From Candidatus Accumulibacter propinquus (lineage in GTDB: Bacteria > Pseudomonadota > Gammaproteobacteria > Burkholderiales > Rhodocyclaceae), in the NCBI GenBank assembly GCA_016714935.1, contig JADKBU010000007.1, positions 1-64,000 of the forward strand: DNA of 64,000 bases, given 5' to 3'. How positions within the stretch are numbered: position 1 is the stretch's first letter; each line of letters starts with the position of its first letter. The position numbers were made by a program, and so were the translations under genes. Below are positions 44,043 through 52,741 of this stretch, piece after piece. The notes beneath the pieces were generated by a model, which saw nothing but the letters and a program-made list of their open reading frames with translations, was not told the DNA's origin and ran no database searches.

Positions 44043-44522
44043 TCACGCCGAAGGGGCTGCTTCGCCTTGGGGACCCTGTGGCCCAGGCGGCCCTGCGGGG
44101 CCCTTCGGACCGGCGGGCCCTTGCGCCCCCTTCGCACCGGTTGCACCCTGCGGCCCGACGGCTCCGTCCGCACCCTGTGGTCCACTCGGGCCCGCCGGCC
44201 CTGCCGGACCGGGAGCACCGGGAGCACCGGGAGCACCGGGAGCACCCTGGGGACCTGCCGGGCCACGATCTCCCTTGGCACCTGCCGGACCCTGGTCGCC
44301 CTTGACCCCTGCAGGCCCCGCTGGCCCGACCGGGCCGGGCTCGCCCGGCACTCCCGGATCACCCGGCGGCCCCGCCGGGCCTTCCTTCAGACTGAGTTGC
44401 GCCAGTTGCTGCTCCAAAGTGTCGACGCGATTCTGCAGGACCTGCAGGGGATCGACGGCTGCTGCCTGTGGCTGCTTTTCGTCCGCCCTGGCGGACTTCT
44501 TTTTATCCTTTGCTTTCGACAA
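44043..44522 (-). CDS. collagen-like Gly-X-Y repeat protein without export signal
   Basis: From the TTG at 44522 the protein is 159 residues: a basic N-terminus (SKAKDKKKSARADEK), a short heptad helix (VLQNRVDTLEQQLAQLSL) that could trimerise it, then 36 uninterrupted Gly-X-Y triplets to near the C-terminus (EAAPSA). AGAGGAG stands seven bases before this TTG. Upstream ATG codons (44582, 44567) lack such a site and still give no signal peptide or anchor. Four identical GAP triplets come from a DNA tandem repeat. Bacterial collagen-like proteins are usually surface or phage-fibre proteins; neither context is seen here. Confidence 0.85.
   Translation of the reverse strand: MSKAKDKKKSARADEKQPQAAAVDPLQVLQNRVDTLEQQLAQLSLKEGPAGPPGDPGVPGEPGPVGPAGPAGVKGDQGPAGAKGDRGPAGPQGAPGAPGAPGAPGPAGPAGPSGPQGADGAVGPQGATGAKGAQGPAGPKGPAGPPGPQGPQGEAAPSA
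44211..44246. repeat. four perfect 9-bp tandem repeats (GGGAGCACC)
   Basis: The unit occurs four times without change and lies in frame with the collagen-like gene, each copy coding one Gly-Ala-Pro. Perfect identity suggests recent slippage and possible length variation between strains. Confidence 0.9.
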
Positions 44523-44781
44523 TGTAGGTCTCCTCTGAAAATCGGCATGCGCGGAGCGACGCGGCATCAAGACTCCGACCACTAGTAATACCCGTAAAGG
44601 GTGGTCCGGTCAATAGAGTTGCCACTGTCGACCGATTTCATGCCGATCGCCATGCCAACTACCCCAAGCCTTAAAGTTTGTAAGCGGTATTCTCTTCCAC
44701 GATTTGCAAAAAATCATGACATAAAACTAATCCGGTCAGCCTGCGCCGCCTTACCAGCTGACGGCTCTTCGGCCAAGGATT

Positions 44782-44790
44782 TGGTAGAAT
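44782..44790 (+). promoter_or_regulatory. extended -10 promoter of thrH
   Basis: TGG followed by TAGAAT is an extended -10 (TGn plus 5/6). No -35 is clear, as is usual for this type. It lies 42 bases before the GTG of thrH. The 250-base gap around it is AT-richer than the neighbours. Confidence 0.5.
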
Positions 44791-44832
44791 CGCGCGTTTC
44801 CTTCAAACCTCATCATCCTCTGGGAGCTTGCC

Positions 44833-45456
44833 GTGCATATCGTCTGCCTCGATCTTGAAGGCGTACTCGTCCCCGAAATCTGGATCGAGTTCGCCACGCG
44901 CACCGGCATTCCTGAGCTTCGCCGCACCACGCGCGACGAGCCGGACTACGACAGGCTGATGAAGTATCGCCTGGCGATCCTGGCGGAGCACAAGCTCGGA
45001 CTTCCGGACATTCAGCGGGTCATCGCGGCGATGGGGCCGCTCGACGGAGCCCGCGCCTTCGTCGACGGGCTCCGCGAGGATTACCAGTTGATCATCCTGT
45101 CGGACACTTTCTACGAGTTTGCGCATCCACTGATGCGCCAGCTCGGTTGGCCAACGCTCTTCTGCCACAGCCTCGAGGCCGACACCAACGGGATGCTGGT
45201 GAACTACCACCTGCGCATGCCCGATCAGAAGCGGGAAGCAGTGCGACGCTTCAAGGAACTCCGCTTCACGGTGGTTGCTGCCGGTGATTCGTACAACGAC
45301 ACGGCAATGCTCGGCGAAGCGCACGCCGGCATCCTCTTCCACCCGCCCGAGAAGGTCATCGAAGAATTCCCGCAGTTTCCGGTAACGCTTTCCTACGCCG
45401 AGCTGCGTGCCGAAATCGACCGGGCTTTCGTCGCGCATGCCCGGGCGAAAGGCTGA
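44833..45456 (+). CDS. thrH: bifunctional phosphoserine phosphatase / homoserine phosphotransferase ThrH
   Basis: The 207-residue HAD-family enzyme begins HIVCLDLEGVLVPEIW, the nucleophile motif of ThrH (DxE rather than DxD). It continues with LIILSDTFYEF and VVAAGDSYNDTAML, HAD motifs II and IV. It removes phosphate from phosphoserine or passes it to homoserine. The start is GTG, with GGGAG eight bases upstream. purU follows after only seven bases, so serine and one-carbon metabolism are in one transcript. Confidence 0.95.
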   Translation: MHIVCLDLEGVLVPEIWIEFATRTGIPELRRTTRDEPDYDRLMKYRLAILAEHKLGLPDIQRVIAAMGPLDGARAFVDGLREDYQLIILSDTFYEFAHPLMRQLGWPTLFCHSLEADTNGMLVNYHLRMPDQKREAVRRFKELRFTVVAAGDSYNDTAMLGEAHAGILFHPPEKVIEEFPQFPVTLSYAELRAEIDRAFVAHARAKG

Positions 45457-45463
45457 TCGACCG

Positions 45464-46336
45464 ATGCATGCGCAGCGTTTCTACACCTTGTCTGGCTCAT
45501 GCCCCGACCAGATCGGCATCATTGCGCGCGTTTCCGGCTTCATTGCCCAACATCGCGGCTGGATCCTCGAGTCGAGCTATCACGCCGACAGCGGCAATGG
45601 CGAGAATGACAGCCGCTATTTCATGCGCATGGAAGTCAAGGCCGATTCGCTGCCCTTTCATCTGGCCGAGTTCCGCGAGCGTTTCCGACCACTGGCCGAC
45701 GAATTGGCCATGGACTGGAAAATCAGCGATTCGGCGGTGAAGCGACGCGTCGCGATCATGGTCAGCAAGCAGGAGCACTGTCTCTACGACCTGTTGTCGC
45801 GCTGGCAATCGAAGGAACTCGACATCGAGATTCCCTGCGTGATCTCGAACCACGACGCCTTCCGGGCGCTGGTCGAATGGCACGGGATCCCCTTCCACTA
45901 CGTGCCGATGAACCCGAACAACAAACAGTCCGCGCATGCCGAGATCAGCCGCATCTACGACGAAGTCAAGGGCGACACCATGGTCCTCGCCCGCTACATG
46001 CAGATTCTGCCGCCGGATTTCTGTGACCGCTACCCTGGACAGATGATCAACATCCACCATTCCTTTCTGCCCAGCTTCGTCGGCGCGCGGCCTTACCACC
46101 AGGCCTACCAGCGCGGCGTCAAGCTGATCGGTGCAACCTGCCACTACGTCACCAGGGAACTGGACCAGGGGCCGATCATCGAGCAGGACGTGATTCGCAT
46201 CGACCATTCGGATTCAATCGAAGACATGGTTCGCTACGGCAAGGACATCGAGAAGGCCGTACTCGCGCGCGGACTGCGCTATCACCTCGAGGACCGCGTG
46301 CTGGTGCACGCCAACAAGACGGTAATCTTTCGCTGA
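45464..46336 (+). CDS. purU: formyltetrahydrofolate deformylase PurU
   Basis: The 290-residue enzyme hydrolyses 10-formyl-THF to formate and THF. An N-terminal ACT domain (SGSCPDQIGIIARVSGFIAQ, residues 10-29 onward) is followed by the formyltransferase-like domain with NIHHSFLPSFVGARPYHQ (catalytic His) and ATCHYVTRELDQGPIIEQD (catalytic Asp). The formate it makes can feed PurT. It directly follows thrH. Confidence 0.97.
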   Translation: MHAQRFYTLSGSCPDQIGIIARVSGFIAQHRGWILESSYHADSGNGENDSRYFMRMEVKADSLPFHLAEFRERFRPLADELAMDWKISDSAVKRRVAIMVSKQEHCLYDLLSRWQSKELDIEIPCVISNHDAFRALVEWHGIPFHYVPMNPNNKQSAHAEISRIYDEVKGDTMVLARYMQILPPDFCDRYPGQMINIHHSFLPSFVGARPYHQAYQRGVKLIGATCHYVTRELDQGPIIEQDVIRIDHSDSIEDMVRYGKDIEKAVLARGLRYHLEDRVLVHANKTVIFR

Positions 46337-46472
46337 ATTACCGCATACGGATGGCGATGCCACGAGACTGTGCCGACAGTAGCCGGCTCGCCGTTACCAG
46401 CAACGTCGGCAGTTCCGCCGGCAACGGGAAATACGGGGGATACCGAAGTGCCGGCACCCTGTTCAGTTCAAG

Positions 46473-46486
46473 CGGATGCGCATCCG
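46473..46486. repeat. perfect 14-bp palindrome CGGATGCGCATCCG
   Basis: It lies 59 bases before the ABC-F start, in the only gap that could hold that gene's promoter. Operator-like, but there is no further evidence. Confidence 0.5.
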
Positions 46487-46544
46487 TCTCGCCCCCGATG
46501 TCATTGACTTATTTTGCCGGACCATCGACTGGAGTTTCATCTGC

Positions 46545-48494
46545 ATGATCACCCTCAGGAGCGTCAGCCTGCGCCGCGGCGCCAGGGCCCTGCTCGACAA
46601 TGCTTCGGTCACCATCAACCCCGGCGAACGCGTCGGGCTGGTAGGTCGCAACGGCGCCGGCAAAACGACCTTGTTCGCCTTGCTCGATGGCAGCCTGCAC
46701 GAAGACGCCGGTGAGTTCTCGCGCCCAGCACAATGGCGCCTGGCGCAAGTCGTGCAGGAGATGCCGTCGAGCGCTTGCAGCGCGACCGACTTCGTGATCG
46801 AAGGCGACACGGCCCTGCTCGCTGCCCAGCAGGAAGTGCAGCTGGCTGAAAGCAACGGCGATGGCGAACACCTGGCGCACGCCTATATGGCCTTGCACGA
46901 CGCCGGCGCACACGACGCCCAGGCACGCGCGCAGGCACTGATCCTCGGCCTGGGCTTCAAGAGCAGTGAACTGAACAATCCGGTCGACAGCTTCTCCGGC
47001 GGCTGGAGAATGCGCCTGCAGTTGGCACGTGCGCTGATGTGCCCTTCGGATCTGCTGCTGCTTGACGAACCGACCAACCACCTCGACCTGGATGCCCTGG
47101 TGTGGCTGGAAACCTGGCTCAAACGCTATGAGGGGACGATGCTGGTGATCAGTCACGACCGCGAGTTCCTCGATGCGGTGAGCAACGTGACCTTGCACCT
47201 CGAAAATGCGAAATTGACACGGTACGGCGGCAATTACAGCACCTTCGAAGAAACCCGCGCGCAGCAGATCGACCTGCAGCAGAACGCCTATCTCAAGCAA
47301 CAGGACAAGATTGCCCATCTGCAGAGCTTCATTGCCCGCTTCAAGGCCAAAGCCACCAAAGCGAAGCAGGCGCAAAGCCGGGTGAAGGCGCTCGAAAGAA
47401 TGGAACGTTTGGCCCCGGTACTGACCAGCGCCGACTTCACCTTCGAGTTCAAGGAACCTGCCAACCTGCCGAACCCGATGCTGGTCATGAGCGACGCCTG
47501 TTTCGGCTACCCCCCGCCGGTCGATGCCGTGGCCGGCACGCCGCCCACGATGATCGTCCGCGGGGTCAACAAGTCGGTGCTGGCCGGCCAGCGCATCGGC
47601 ATCCTGGGCGCCAACGGGCAGGGCAAATCGACGCTGGTCAAGACCATCGCCCGTGAACTGAAGGGGCTCGGCGGCTTCGTCAGGGAAGGCAAGGGACTCA
47701 ACATCGGCTACTTTGCCCAGCAGGAGCTGGATGTCCTGCGACCGCACGAAACGCCCCTGCAACACCTTGTGCGGTTGGCCAAAGAAAGCTCGCCAACCGG
47801 CCAGGCAGACCGCGAACAGGACCTGCGCAGTTTCCTGGGCACCTTCAATTTCAGCGGCGACATGGTCAAGCAGGCTGTCGGGACGATGAGCGGTGGCGAA
47901 AAGGCCAGGCTGGTCCTGTGCATGATCGTCTGGCAACGCCCCAACCTGCTATTGCTCGACGAGCCGACGAACCACCTGGACCTGACTACCCGCGAGGCAC
48001 TTTCGATGGCGCTCAACGAATTCGAGGGCACGGTCATGCTGGTCAGTCACGATCGCTCACTGCTGCGTTCGGTATGTGACGAATTCTGGCTGGTCACACG
48101 CGGTGGCGTGGAGAACTTCGCCGGCGACCTGGACGACTACCAGCGCTACCTGCTTGAGGAGGCCAGGCGGAACCGCGAAAGCCTCCGCGAGTCGCAGAAG
48201 AACGCCAGGGCCCCGTCCCAGCGACCGTCGTCGGGCGGCGAGTCTGAACGCAAGAGTGCAGGCAATCTCAAAGCCCTGCAGCGTGATCAGGGACAGGTCG
48301 AGAAGCAGTTGCTCGACCTGCAAACCGAGCAGCACTCGCTGGAAGCGCGCTTGTCAACGCCACTGTCGGCGCCGGAGTTGGCCGACGTTGGCAGACGCCT
48401 GCAGCGGATCACCGAGGAACTGACCGAACGGGAAGAGATCTGGCTGGGACTCGCTGATCGGATCGACGCGCTAACCCGGCAGGCCGCAACCTGA
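46545..48494 (+). CDS. yheS: ABC-F family ATPase, YheS-like
   Basis: The 649-residue protein has two nucleotide-binding domains and no membrane part. NBD1: GRNGAGKTT, FSGGWRMRLQLA, LLLLDEPTNHLD. NBD2: GANGQGKST, MSGGEKARLVLC, LLLLDEPTNHLD. Between them is the P-site tRNA-interaction linker (about 230-300, IARFKAKATKAKQAQSRVKA), and a coiled-coil C-terminal tail follows. ABC-F proteins act on stalled ribosomes. Start at 46545 with a GGAG ten bases away. The N-terminal order (MITLRSVSLRRG) matches YheS rather than Uup. Confidence 0.95.
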   Translation: MITLRSVSLRRGARALLDNASVTINPGERVGLVGRNGAGKTTLFALLDGSLHEDAGEFSRPAQWRLAQVVQEMPSSACSATDFVIEGDTALLAAQQEVQLAESNGDGEHLAHAYMALHDAGAHDAQARAQALILGLGFKSSELNNPVDSFSGGWRMRLQLARALMCPSDLLLLDEPTNHLDLDALVWLETWLKRYEGTMLVISHDREFLDAVSNVTLHLENAKLTRYGGNYSTFEETRAQQIDLQQNAYLKQQDKIAHLQSFIARFKAKATKAKQAQSRVKALERMERLAPVLTSADFTFEFKEPANLPNPMLVMSDACFGYPPPVDAVAGTPPTMIVRGVNKSVLAGQRIGILGANGQGKSTLVKTIARELKGLGGFVREGKGLNIGYFAQQELDVLRPHETPLQHLVRLAKESSPTGQADREQDLRSFLGTFNFSGDMVKQAVGTMSGGEKARLVLCMIVWQRPNLLLLDEPTNHLDLTTREALSMALNEFEGTVMLVSHDRSLLRSVCDEFWLVTRGGVENFAGDLDDYQRYLLEEARRNRESLRESQKNARAPSQRPSSGGESERKSAGNLKALQRDQGQVEKQLLDLQTEQHSLEARLSTPLSAPELADVGRRLQRITEELTEREEIWLGLADRIDALTRQAAT

Positions 48495-48534
48495 GGCGGG
48501 CCGGCAAATTTTTAGAGCAGAGATGGAGCACGGC

Positions 48535-48954
48535 ATGAAACTGGAGTTGGCGGAGTGGTCATCGACGATCGAAGTGGGTGTCCCGACGATCGATGCGCAG
48601 CATCGGCAATTATTCGAACTTGCCGCCAGCTTCAGGGGTAATGGCGACCAGATCCGGGTGCTGAAATCCCTGGCCATGCTGACTGAATACGTGAAGGTGC
48701 ATTTGCACGAAGAGGAGGAGTTGATGGCCGCCTGCCACTACTCCGGCCTGGAGGCACATCGGCTGCTGCACGCGGATTTTCGCCAGATGCTGTACGAACT
48801 GCTGGAGAACGCCAAGCAGATGACCCTTGACGAGATCGCCGAGGAGGTCAAGTTCCTGATCAACGGCTGGTTCTACAACCACATCCTGGTCGCCGATTTC
48901 GCCTACATGCCGAGCGTGCGGGCTAAGTTCGGGTCGACGCCGAAGCCCACGTGA
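48535..48954 (+). CDS. bacteriohemerythrin 2
   Basis: The 139-residue hemerythrin has TIDAQHRQLFELAASF, HLHEEEELMAACHYSG, HRLLHADF and the last ligand pair WFYNHILVADFAYMP. It lacks the basic aromatic tail of the copy at 2.2 kb and is diverged from it. Start 48535 has GGAG upstream (inside the alternative ATG at 48523). It is followed by a diguanylate cyclase, a frequent companion in O2- or redox-responsive signalling, though the genes are 158 bases apart. Confidence 0.9.
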   Translation: MKLELAEWSSTIEVGVPTIDAQHRQLFELAASFRGNGDQIRVLKSLAMLTEYVKVHLHEEEELMAACHYSGLEAHRLLHADFRQMLYELLENAKQMTLDEIAEEVKFLINGWFYNHILVADFAYMPSVRAKFGSTPKPT

Positions 48955-49112
48955 GATCCGTCACTTTGCCTGTTGTCTGGCAGGGTTAGCATTTATCGCT
49001 CAAGGGCTCTCGCAGTCCTCCGGAGCACGCATCCGGACGACCGTGCCGAACCCGCAACGCGCGTCCGATCTGCATCAATCGCTTGGCTCCAGCTTGCTCT
49101 GGGCGAAAGGCC

Positions 49113-50855
49113 ATGAAGTTACTTCAGACTCTTTCATTGCGGCAGATGCTCACCGTGCCGTATGTCGTACTGGTTCTGCTGCTCGCAGCCGCCATCGGCG
49201 GCCTGTCGTATTCGGCCGGGCGGGTGGCGGTCGACACCTTGTCAAACCAGTTGCTGTCGGAGATGGTTCACCGCATCGCACAGGCGGTAGAGCGGCATGT
49301 CTTCGGGGCCGGGGCAGTCCTTGAAACGGCATTTCCCGGTGGCGTGCCCGCCCCGGCAGACATCAAGGACGATTTCGACAAACTGCGAACGCGCTTCTGG
49401 CTGGCGACCTCGGTACACCGCGATCCGAACAACTATGCCTACTACGGCGACCGCAACGGGCAATTCTTCGGGCTCTGGCGTCACTCCGATACAGAGGCTG
49501 AGTTACGCCTGCGCAGCAGTGGCAACGGGCCACGCACGGTTTATCGTTTCACCGGTATCGATGGCGAGTTGCGGGAGCCGGTACGCGAAACGCGCGTCTT
49601 CGAGCCGCGTGAACGCCCATGGTTCAAATCGGGCCAGAGCGCCGCCCTGCACACCTGGACATCGGTCTATATCGATTTCAAGACCGAGCAGTTGGTTGCC
49701 ACGCGTGCGCGACGGGTGAACAACGCACAGGGGGAATTCCAGGGCGTGGTCGCCACCGACCTTTCGCTGCAACACGTCAACGACTTCCTGCACTCGCTGA
49801 AACTCACGGCCAACGGCATCGCCTACGTGGTCGAGACCGACGGCAATCTGATCGGAGCTTCGCGTGGCCCACATCTGCAGCGAGCGGTGGCCGGAGGCAA
49901 CGTGCGGCTCAACGTGGAGGCCAGCGACGATCCCCTGGTCGTCGCCAGTTATCGCGAGATTCGCAAGCTGCTGCGACATGCCACCGAACCTTCGCAAGCC
50001 CGAACCGCGGTGTTTGAAACCAGCGACAGGCAGCAGGTGGAGGCTGCTTACGCCCGCATTCAGGATGCCGCTGGACTGGACTGGATCATCGTCGTCGCCG
50101 TCCCACGCAGCGACTTCCTGCTCGAGGTCACGGACAACTTCAAGCGGACCGTGGCGCTCGCCTTGTTGGCGTCTTTGATGACCATCGTCATCGGTTTCAT
50201 GGTGCTGTCGGTGGTTGACCGCGATCTCAAGCAACTGGCGGCAGCAGCGCGCAGCGTCGGCAACGGTGATCTCAACGCCTCATTCGACGTCGCGCGCAGC
50301 GATGAAATCGGTGACCTCGCGAAGAGTTTCCGGGCCATGCAGAGCAAGCTCCTGAGCGACAGGCTGACCGGGCTCGCCAACCGCGAGGCTTTTCTGCGAC
50401 GCGTCGACGACCGCCTGGAACAACAACACCAATCCCCTGAACCACGCCCTTTCGCCATTCTGTTCATCGACCTCAACGATTTCAAGCATATCAATGACAG
50501 CTATGGCCACGACGTCGGCGACAAGGTCCTGCAGGAAATGGCACAAAGGATGCTCGGCGGCCTGCGCAGCCGCGACCTCGTGGCACGTTATGCCGGCGAC
50601 GAGTTCGTGGTCATGCTGGATTCAGTCGGCAACCGTGCGGACGCCGAACGTGCCCGCAGCCACCTGGAAGAGCTGCTCGGCGCGCCGCTGCTGGCGATCG
50701 ATCCGGCATCCCTGCGTTCTAGAGCCGGTGCCTCGGTCGGCCTGGCGATGTATCCCGAGGACGGGCAGGATGTCGAGTCGCTGGTGCAACGCTCCGATGC
50801 CGACATGTATCGGCGCAAACAGGCGGGTCAACCCGGTCGGGCAGGACCCGGCTGA
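49113..50855 (+). CDS. diguanylate cyclase with Cache sensor (Cache-HAMP-GGDEF)
   Basis: The 580-residue membrane enzyme has TM1 (about 12-32), a double Cache periplasmic domain (about 40-340), TM2 (TVALALLASLMTIVIGFMVL), HAMP, and a GGDEF domain with DRLTGLANREAF and active loop RYAGDEFVVML. The first Gly of GGDEF is Ala, a variant tolerated in active enzymes. The inhibitory I-site RxxD is intact (RSRD, five residues before AGDEF). It should make c-di-GMP on sensing a small ligand outside. There is no EAL domain. Confidence 0.94.
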   Translation: MKLLQTLSLRQMLTVPYVVLVLLLAAAIGGLSYSAGRVAVDTLSNQLLSEMVHRIAQAVERHVFGAGAVLETAFPGGVPAPADIKDDFDKLRTRFWLATSVHRDPNNYAYYGDRNGQFFGLWRHSDTEAELRLRSSGNGPRTVYRFTGIDGELREPVRETRVFEPRERPWFKSGQSAALHTWTSVYIDFKTEQLVATRARRVNNAQGEFQGVVATDLSLQHVNDFLHSLKLTANGIAYVVETDGNLIGASRGPHLQRAVAGGNVRLNVEASDDPLVVASYREIRKLLRHATEPSQARTAVFETSDRQQVEAAYARIQDAAGLDWIIVVAVPRSDFLLEVTDNFKRTVALALLASLMTIVIGFMVLSVVDRDLKQLAAAARSVGNGDLNASFDVARSDEIGDLAKSFRAMQSKLLSDRLTGLANREAFLRRVDDRLEQQHQSPEPRPFAILFIDLNDFKHINDSYGHDVGDKVLQEMAQRMLGGLRSRDLVARYAGDEFVVMLDSVGNRADAERARSHLEELLGAPLLAIDPASLRSRAGASVGLAMYPEDGQDVESLVQRSDADMYRRKQAGQPGRAGPG

Positions 50856-50962
50856 GGTTTTGATGCCGGTTCGAGGCGCGTTGCGGTGACAGAACGTCGC
50901 CGACAACTTGAGCACTGTGCCCGCAGCGACCGCCAGCGCATGATCGTCGTATCGGCTTTCCT

Positions 50963-51742
50963 CTACGCCGGCATGAACCAGCGCTGACCCTTGTCACCCA
51001 CTTCACGCAGCGGATAACCGTATAGCCGGCTCAGCGAGTCGCTGTTGACCACTTCGCCGCAGGGACCCAGCTGGGTCGTGCCGTCGTCGAAAAGGAGCAG
51101 GGCATGCGTGCAGAAACGCGCCGCCAGACCGGGTTCGTGCAGGACCATCACGCAGGCCAAGGGCTGCTCTCGGGCGAGCCTGGCAAACAGTTCGAGCGTG
51201 GCGATCTGGTGGTTCAGGTCGAGATGGGCGAGTGGTTCATCGAGCAGATAGAGTTGCGGCGCCTGCGCCAGCAGGGTGGCGATCGCCAGCCTCTGCCGCT
51301 CGCCGCCGGAAAGCGTCTGCACATCGCGCTGCGCAAGTTCGGCGAGACCAACAGACGCCAGCGCCTGACGGGCAATGCGGGCATCGGTCTCGGATTCCCA
51401 ATCCCAGCGGGCCAGGTGCGGGTGACGCCCAACCAGCGCGGTTTCAAGTACGGTGGACGAGAAAGCCTCACTACGCTCCTGCGGCAACCAACCGCGAAGA
51501 AGCGCGCTGGCGCGCGCGCCGAGATCCGCGTAGCTGCGTCCGGCGAGCAGCACTTCGCCCGCTTCCGGTTCCCGTAGACCCGCCAATACCGACAGCAGGG
51601 TCGACTTGCCGGCACCGTTGCGGCCCAGGATGGCCAGACATTCGCCCGCATGCACGGCCAGGGACAACTCGCGACAGAAGACGCGCCCCGCAATGCCGAC
51701 TCGCAGTCCGCGGCTGCTCAGGAGGGGGGCTACGCCGGACAT
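50963..51742 (-). CDS. btuD: cobalamin ABC transporter ATP-binding protein BtuD
   Basis: The 259-residue ATPase has Walker A LGRNGAGKST, signature LSGGERQRLAIATLLA, Walker B LYLLDEPLAHLD and H-loop VMVLHEPGLAARF. It is the last gene of a riboswitch-led btuB-btuC-btuD run, one base after btuC. The family covers B12 and ferric siderophore importers; the upstream riboswitch makes cobalamin the substrate. The gene converges with the diguanylate cyclase. Confidence 0.93.
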   Translation of the reverse strand: MSGVAPLLSSRGLRVGIAGRVFCRELSLAVHAGECLAILGRNGAGKSTLLSVLAGLREPEAGEVLLAGRSYADLGARASALLRGWLPQERSEAFSSTVLETALVGRHPHLARWDWESETDARIARQALASVGLAELAQRDVQTLSGGERQRLAIATLLAQAPQLYLLDEPLAHLDLNHQIATLELFARLAREQPLACVMVLHEPGLAARFCTHALLLFDDGTTQLGPCGEVVNSDSLSRLYGYPLREVGDKGQRWFMPA

Positions 51743-51743
51743 C

Positions 51744-52733
51744 TCAGTGCCGACCGGGTGCAGCGCGGGTCAACAGAAACAGGAAGACCGGCACGCCGAT
51801 CAACGCCGTGAGCACGCCTACCGGCAGTTGTTGCGGCGCAAGCAGGGTCCGCGCCAGGGTGTCGGCGACCACCAGCAGGCTACCGCCGGCAAGCACCGAA
51901 GCCGGCAGCAGCAGACGCTGGTCATTGCCGGCGGCGAGGCGAACCAGGTGCGGCACGATCAGCCCGATAAAGCCGATCGCCCCGGCATGCGTCACCGCGG
52001 CGGCAGTTGCCAGCGAAGCAAGCAGATAGACCCCGCGGCGCAACGGGCGAACCGCGACCCCCAGCGCCTGGGCAATGTCCGCGCCGCGCGCCAGCAGATT
52101 GAGTTCACGGGCAAACGGCAACGCGATCAGCAGGACCAACAAGAGCAGCAGCAGCACCAGTTGGGGATCGCCGGTCTGAGACAGGTCACCCATCAGCCAG
52201 AAGAGCATCCCGCGCAGCCTGTCTTCGGGGGCAATGGCGAGCATCAAGGTGACCACGGCGCCACAACCGGCGGCAACGATCACCCCGGTCAACAGCAGGC
52301 GCGACTGCGTCCAGCCGCCTTCACCATGCGCCAGACCGAACACCAGCAACATCGCGCCGAGTGCTCCGACGAACGCCAAACCGTTGATCCCGCCCACGCC
52401 GAAACCAAGAACGATCGCCAGGAGTGCGCCGATGCCGGCGCCACCGGAAATCCCCAGCACATAGGGATCGGCAAGCGGGTTGCGCAACAACACCTGCAGC
52501 AGCGCGCCGGCAAGCGCCAGCAGGCCGCCACAGGCGAAACCGGTGAGTGCCCGCGGCAGGCGCAGGCTGCGCACCACGTCACCGGCCGTGCCGCCGCCGT
52601 CACCAACCAGGGTCGCCAGCACCTCGGCCGGGTTGATGGCAATGCTGCCCACCATCAGCGCCATGGCAATGCACAACTGCGACAGTGCGGCAAGCACGGC
52701 CAGAATCAGCAACGCACGGCGACGGGTGGGCAT
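51744..52733 (-). CDS. btuC: cobalamin ABC transporter permease BtuC (FecCD family)
   Basis: The 329-residue inner-membrane permease has nine to ten hydrophobic segments and the FecCD signatures LRLPRALTGFACGGLLALAG, NPLADPYVLGISGGAGIGAL and GAIGFIGLIVPHLVRL. The ATG at 52733 fits the family; the frame is open upstream into btuB but that part is not membrane-like. Eight bases separate it from btuB. No periplasmic BtuF gene is in the run, so the binding protein must be elsewhere. Confidence 0.94.
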   Translation of the reverse strand: MPTRRRALLILAVLAALSQLCIAMALMVGSIAINPAEVLATLVGDGGGTAGDVVRSLRLPRALTGFACGGLLALAGALLQVLLRNPLADPYVLGISGGAGIGALLAIVLGFGVGGINGLAFVGALGAMLLVFGLAHGEGGWTQSRLLLTGVIVAAGCGAVVTLMLAIAPEDRLRGMLFWLMGDLSQTGDPQLVLLLLLLVLLIALPFARELNLLARGADIAQALGVAVRPLRRGVYLLASLATAAAVTHAGAIGFIGLIVPHLVRLAAGNDQRLLLPASVLAGGSLLVVADTLARTLLAPQQLPVGVLTALIGVPVFLFLLTRAAPGRH

Positions 52734-52741
52734 ACGCGTTC

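Noticed and set aside
44211..44246. possible CRISPR-like short repeats
   Set aside because: The repeats are directly adjacent, only 9 bp, and in frame with Gly-Ala-Pro codons, so they belong to the collagen-like gene.
46509..47936. 475-codon open frame on the minus strand
   Set aside because: It is antisense to the ABC-F gene with all ATPase motifs present on the plus strand.
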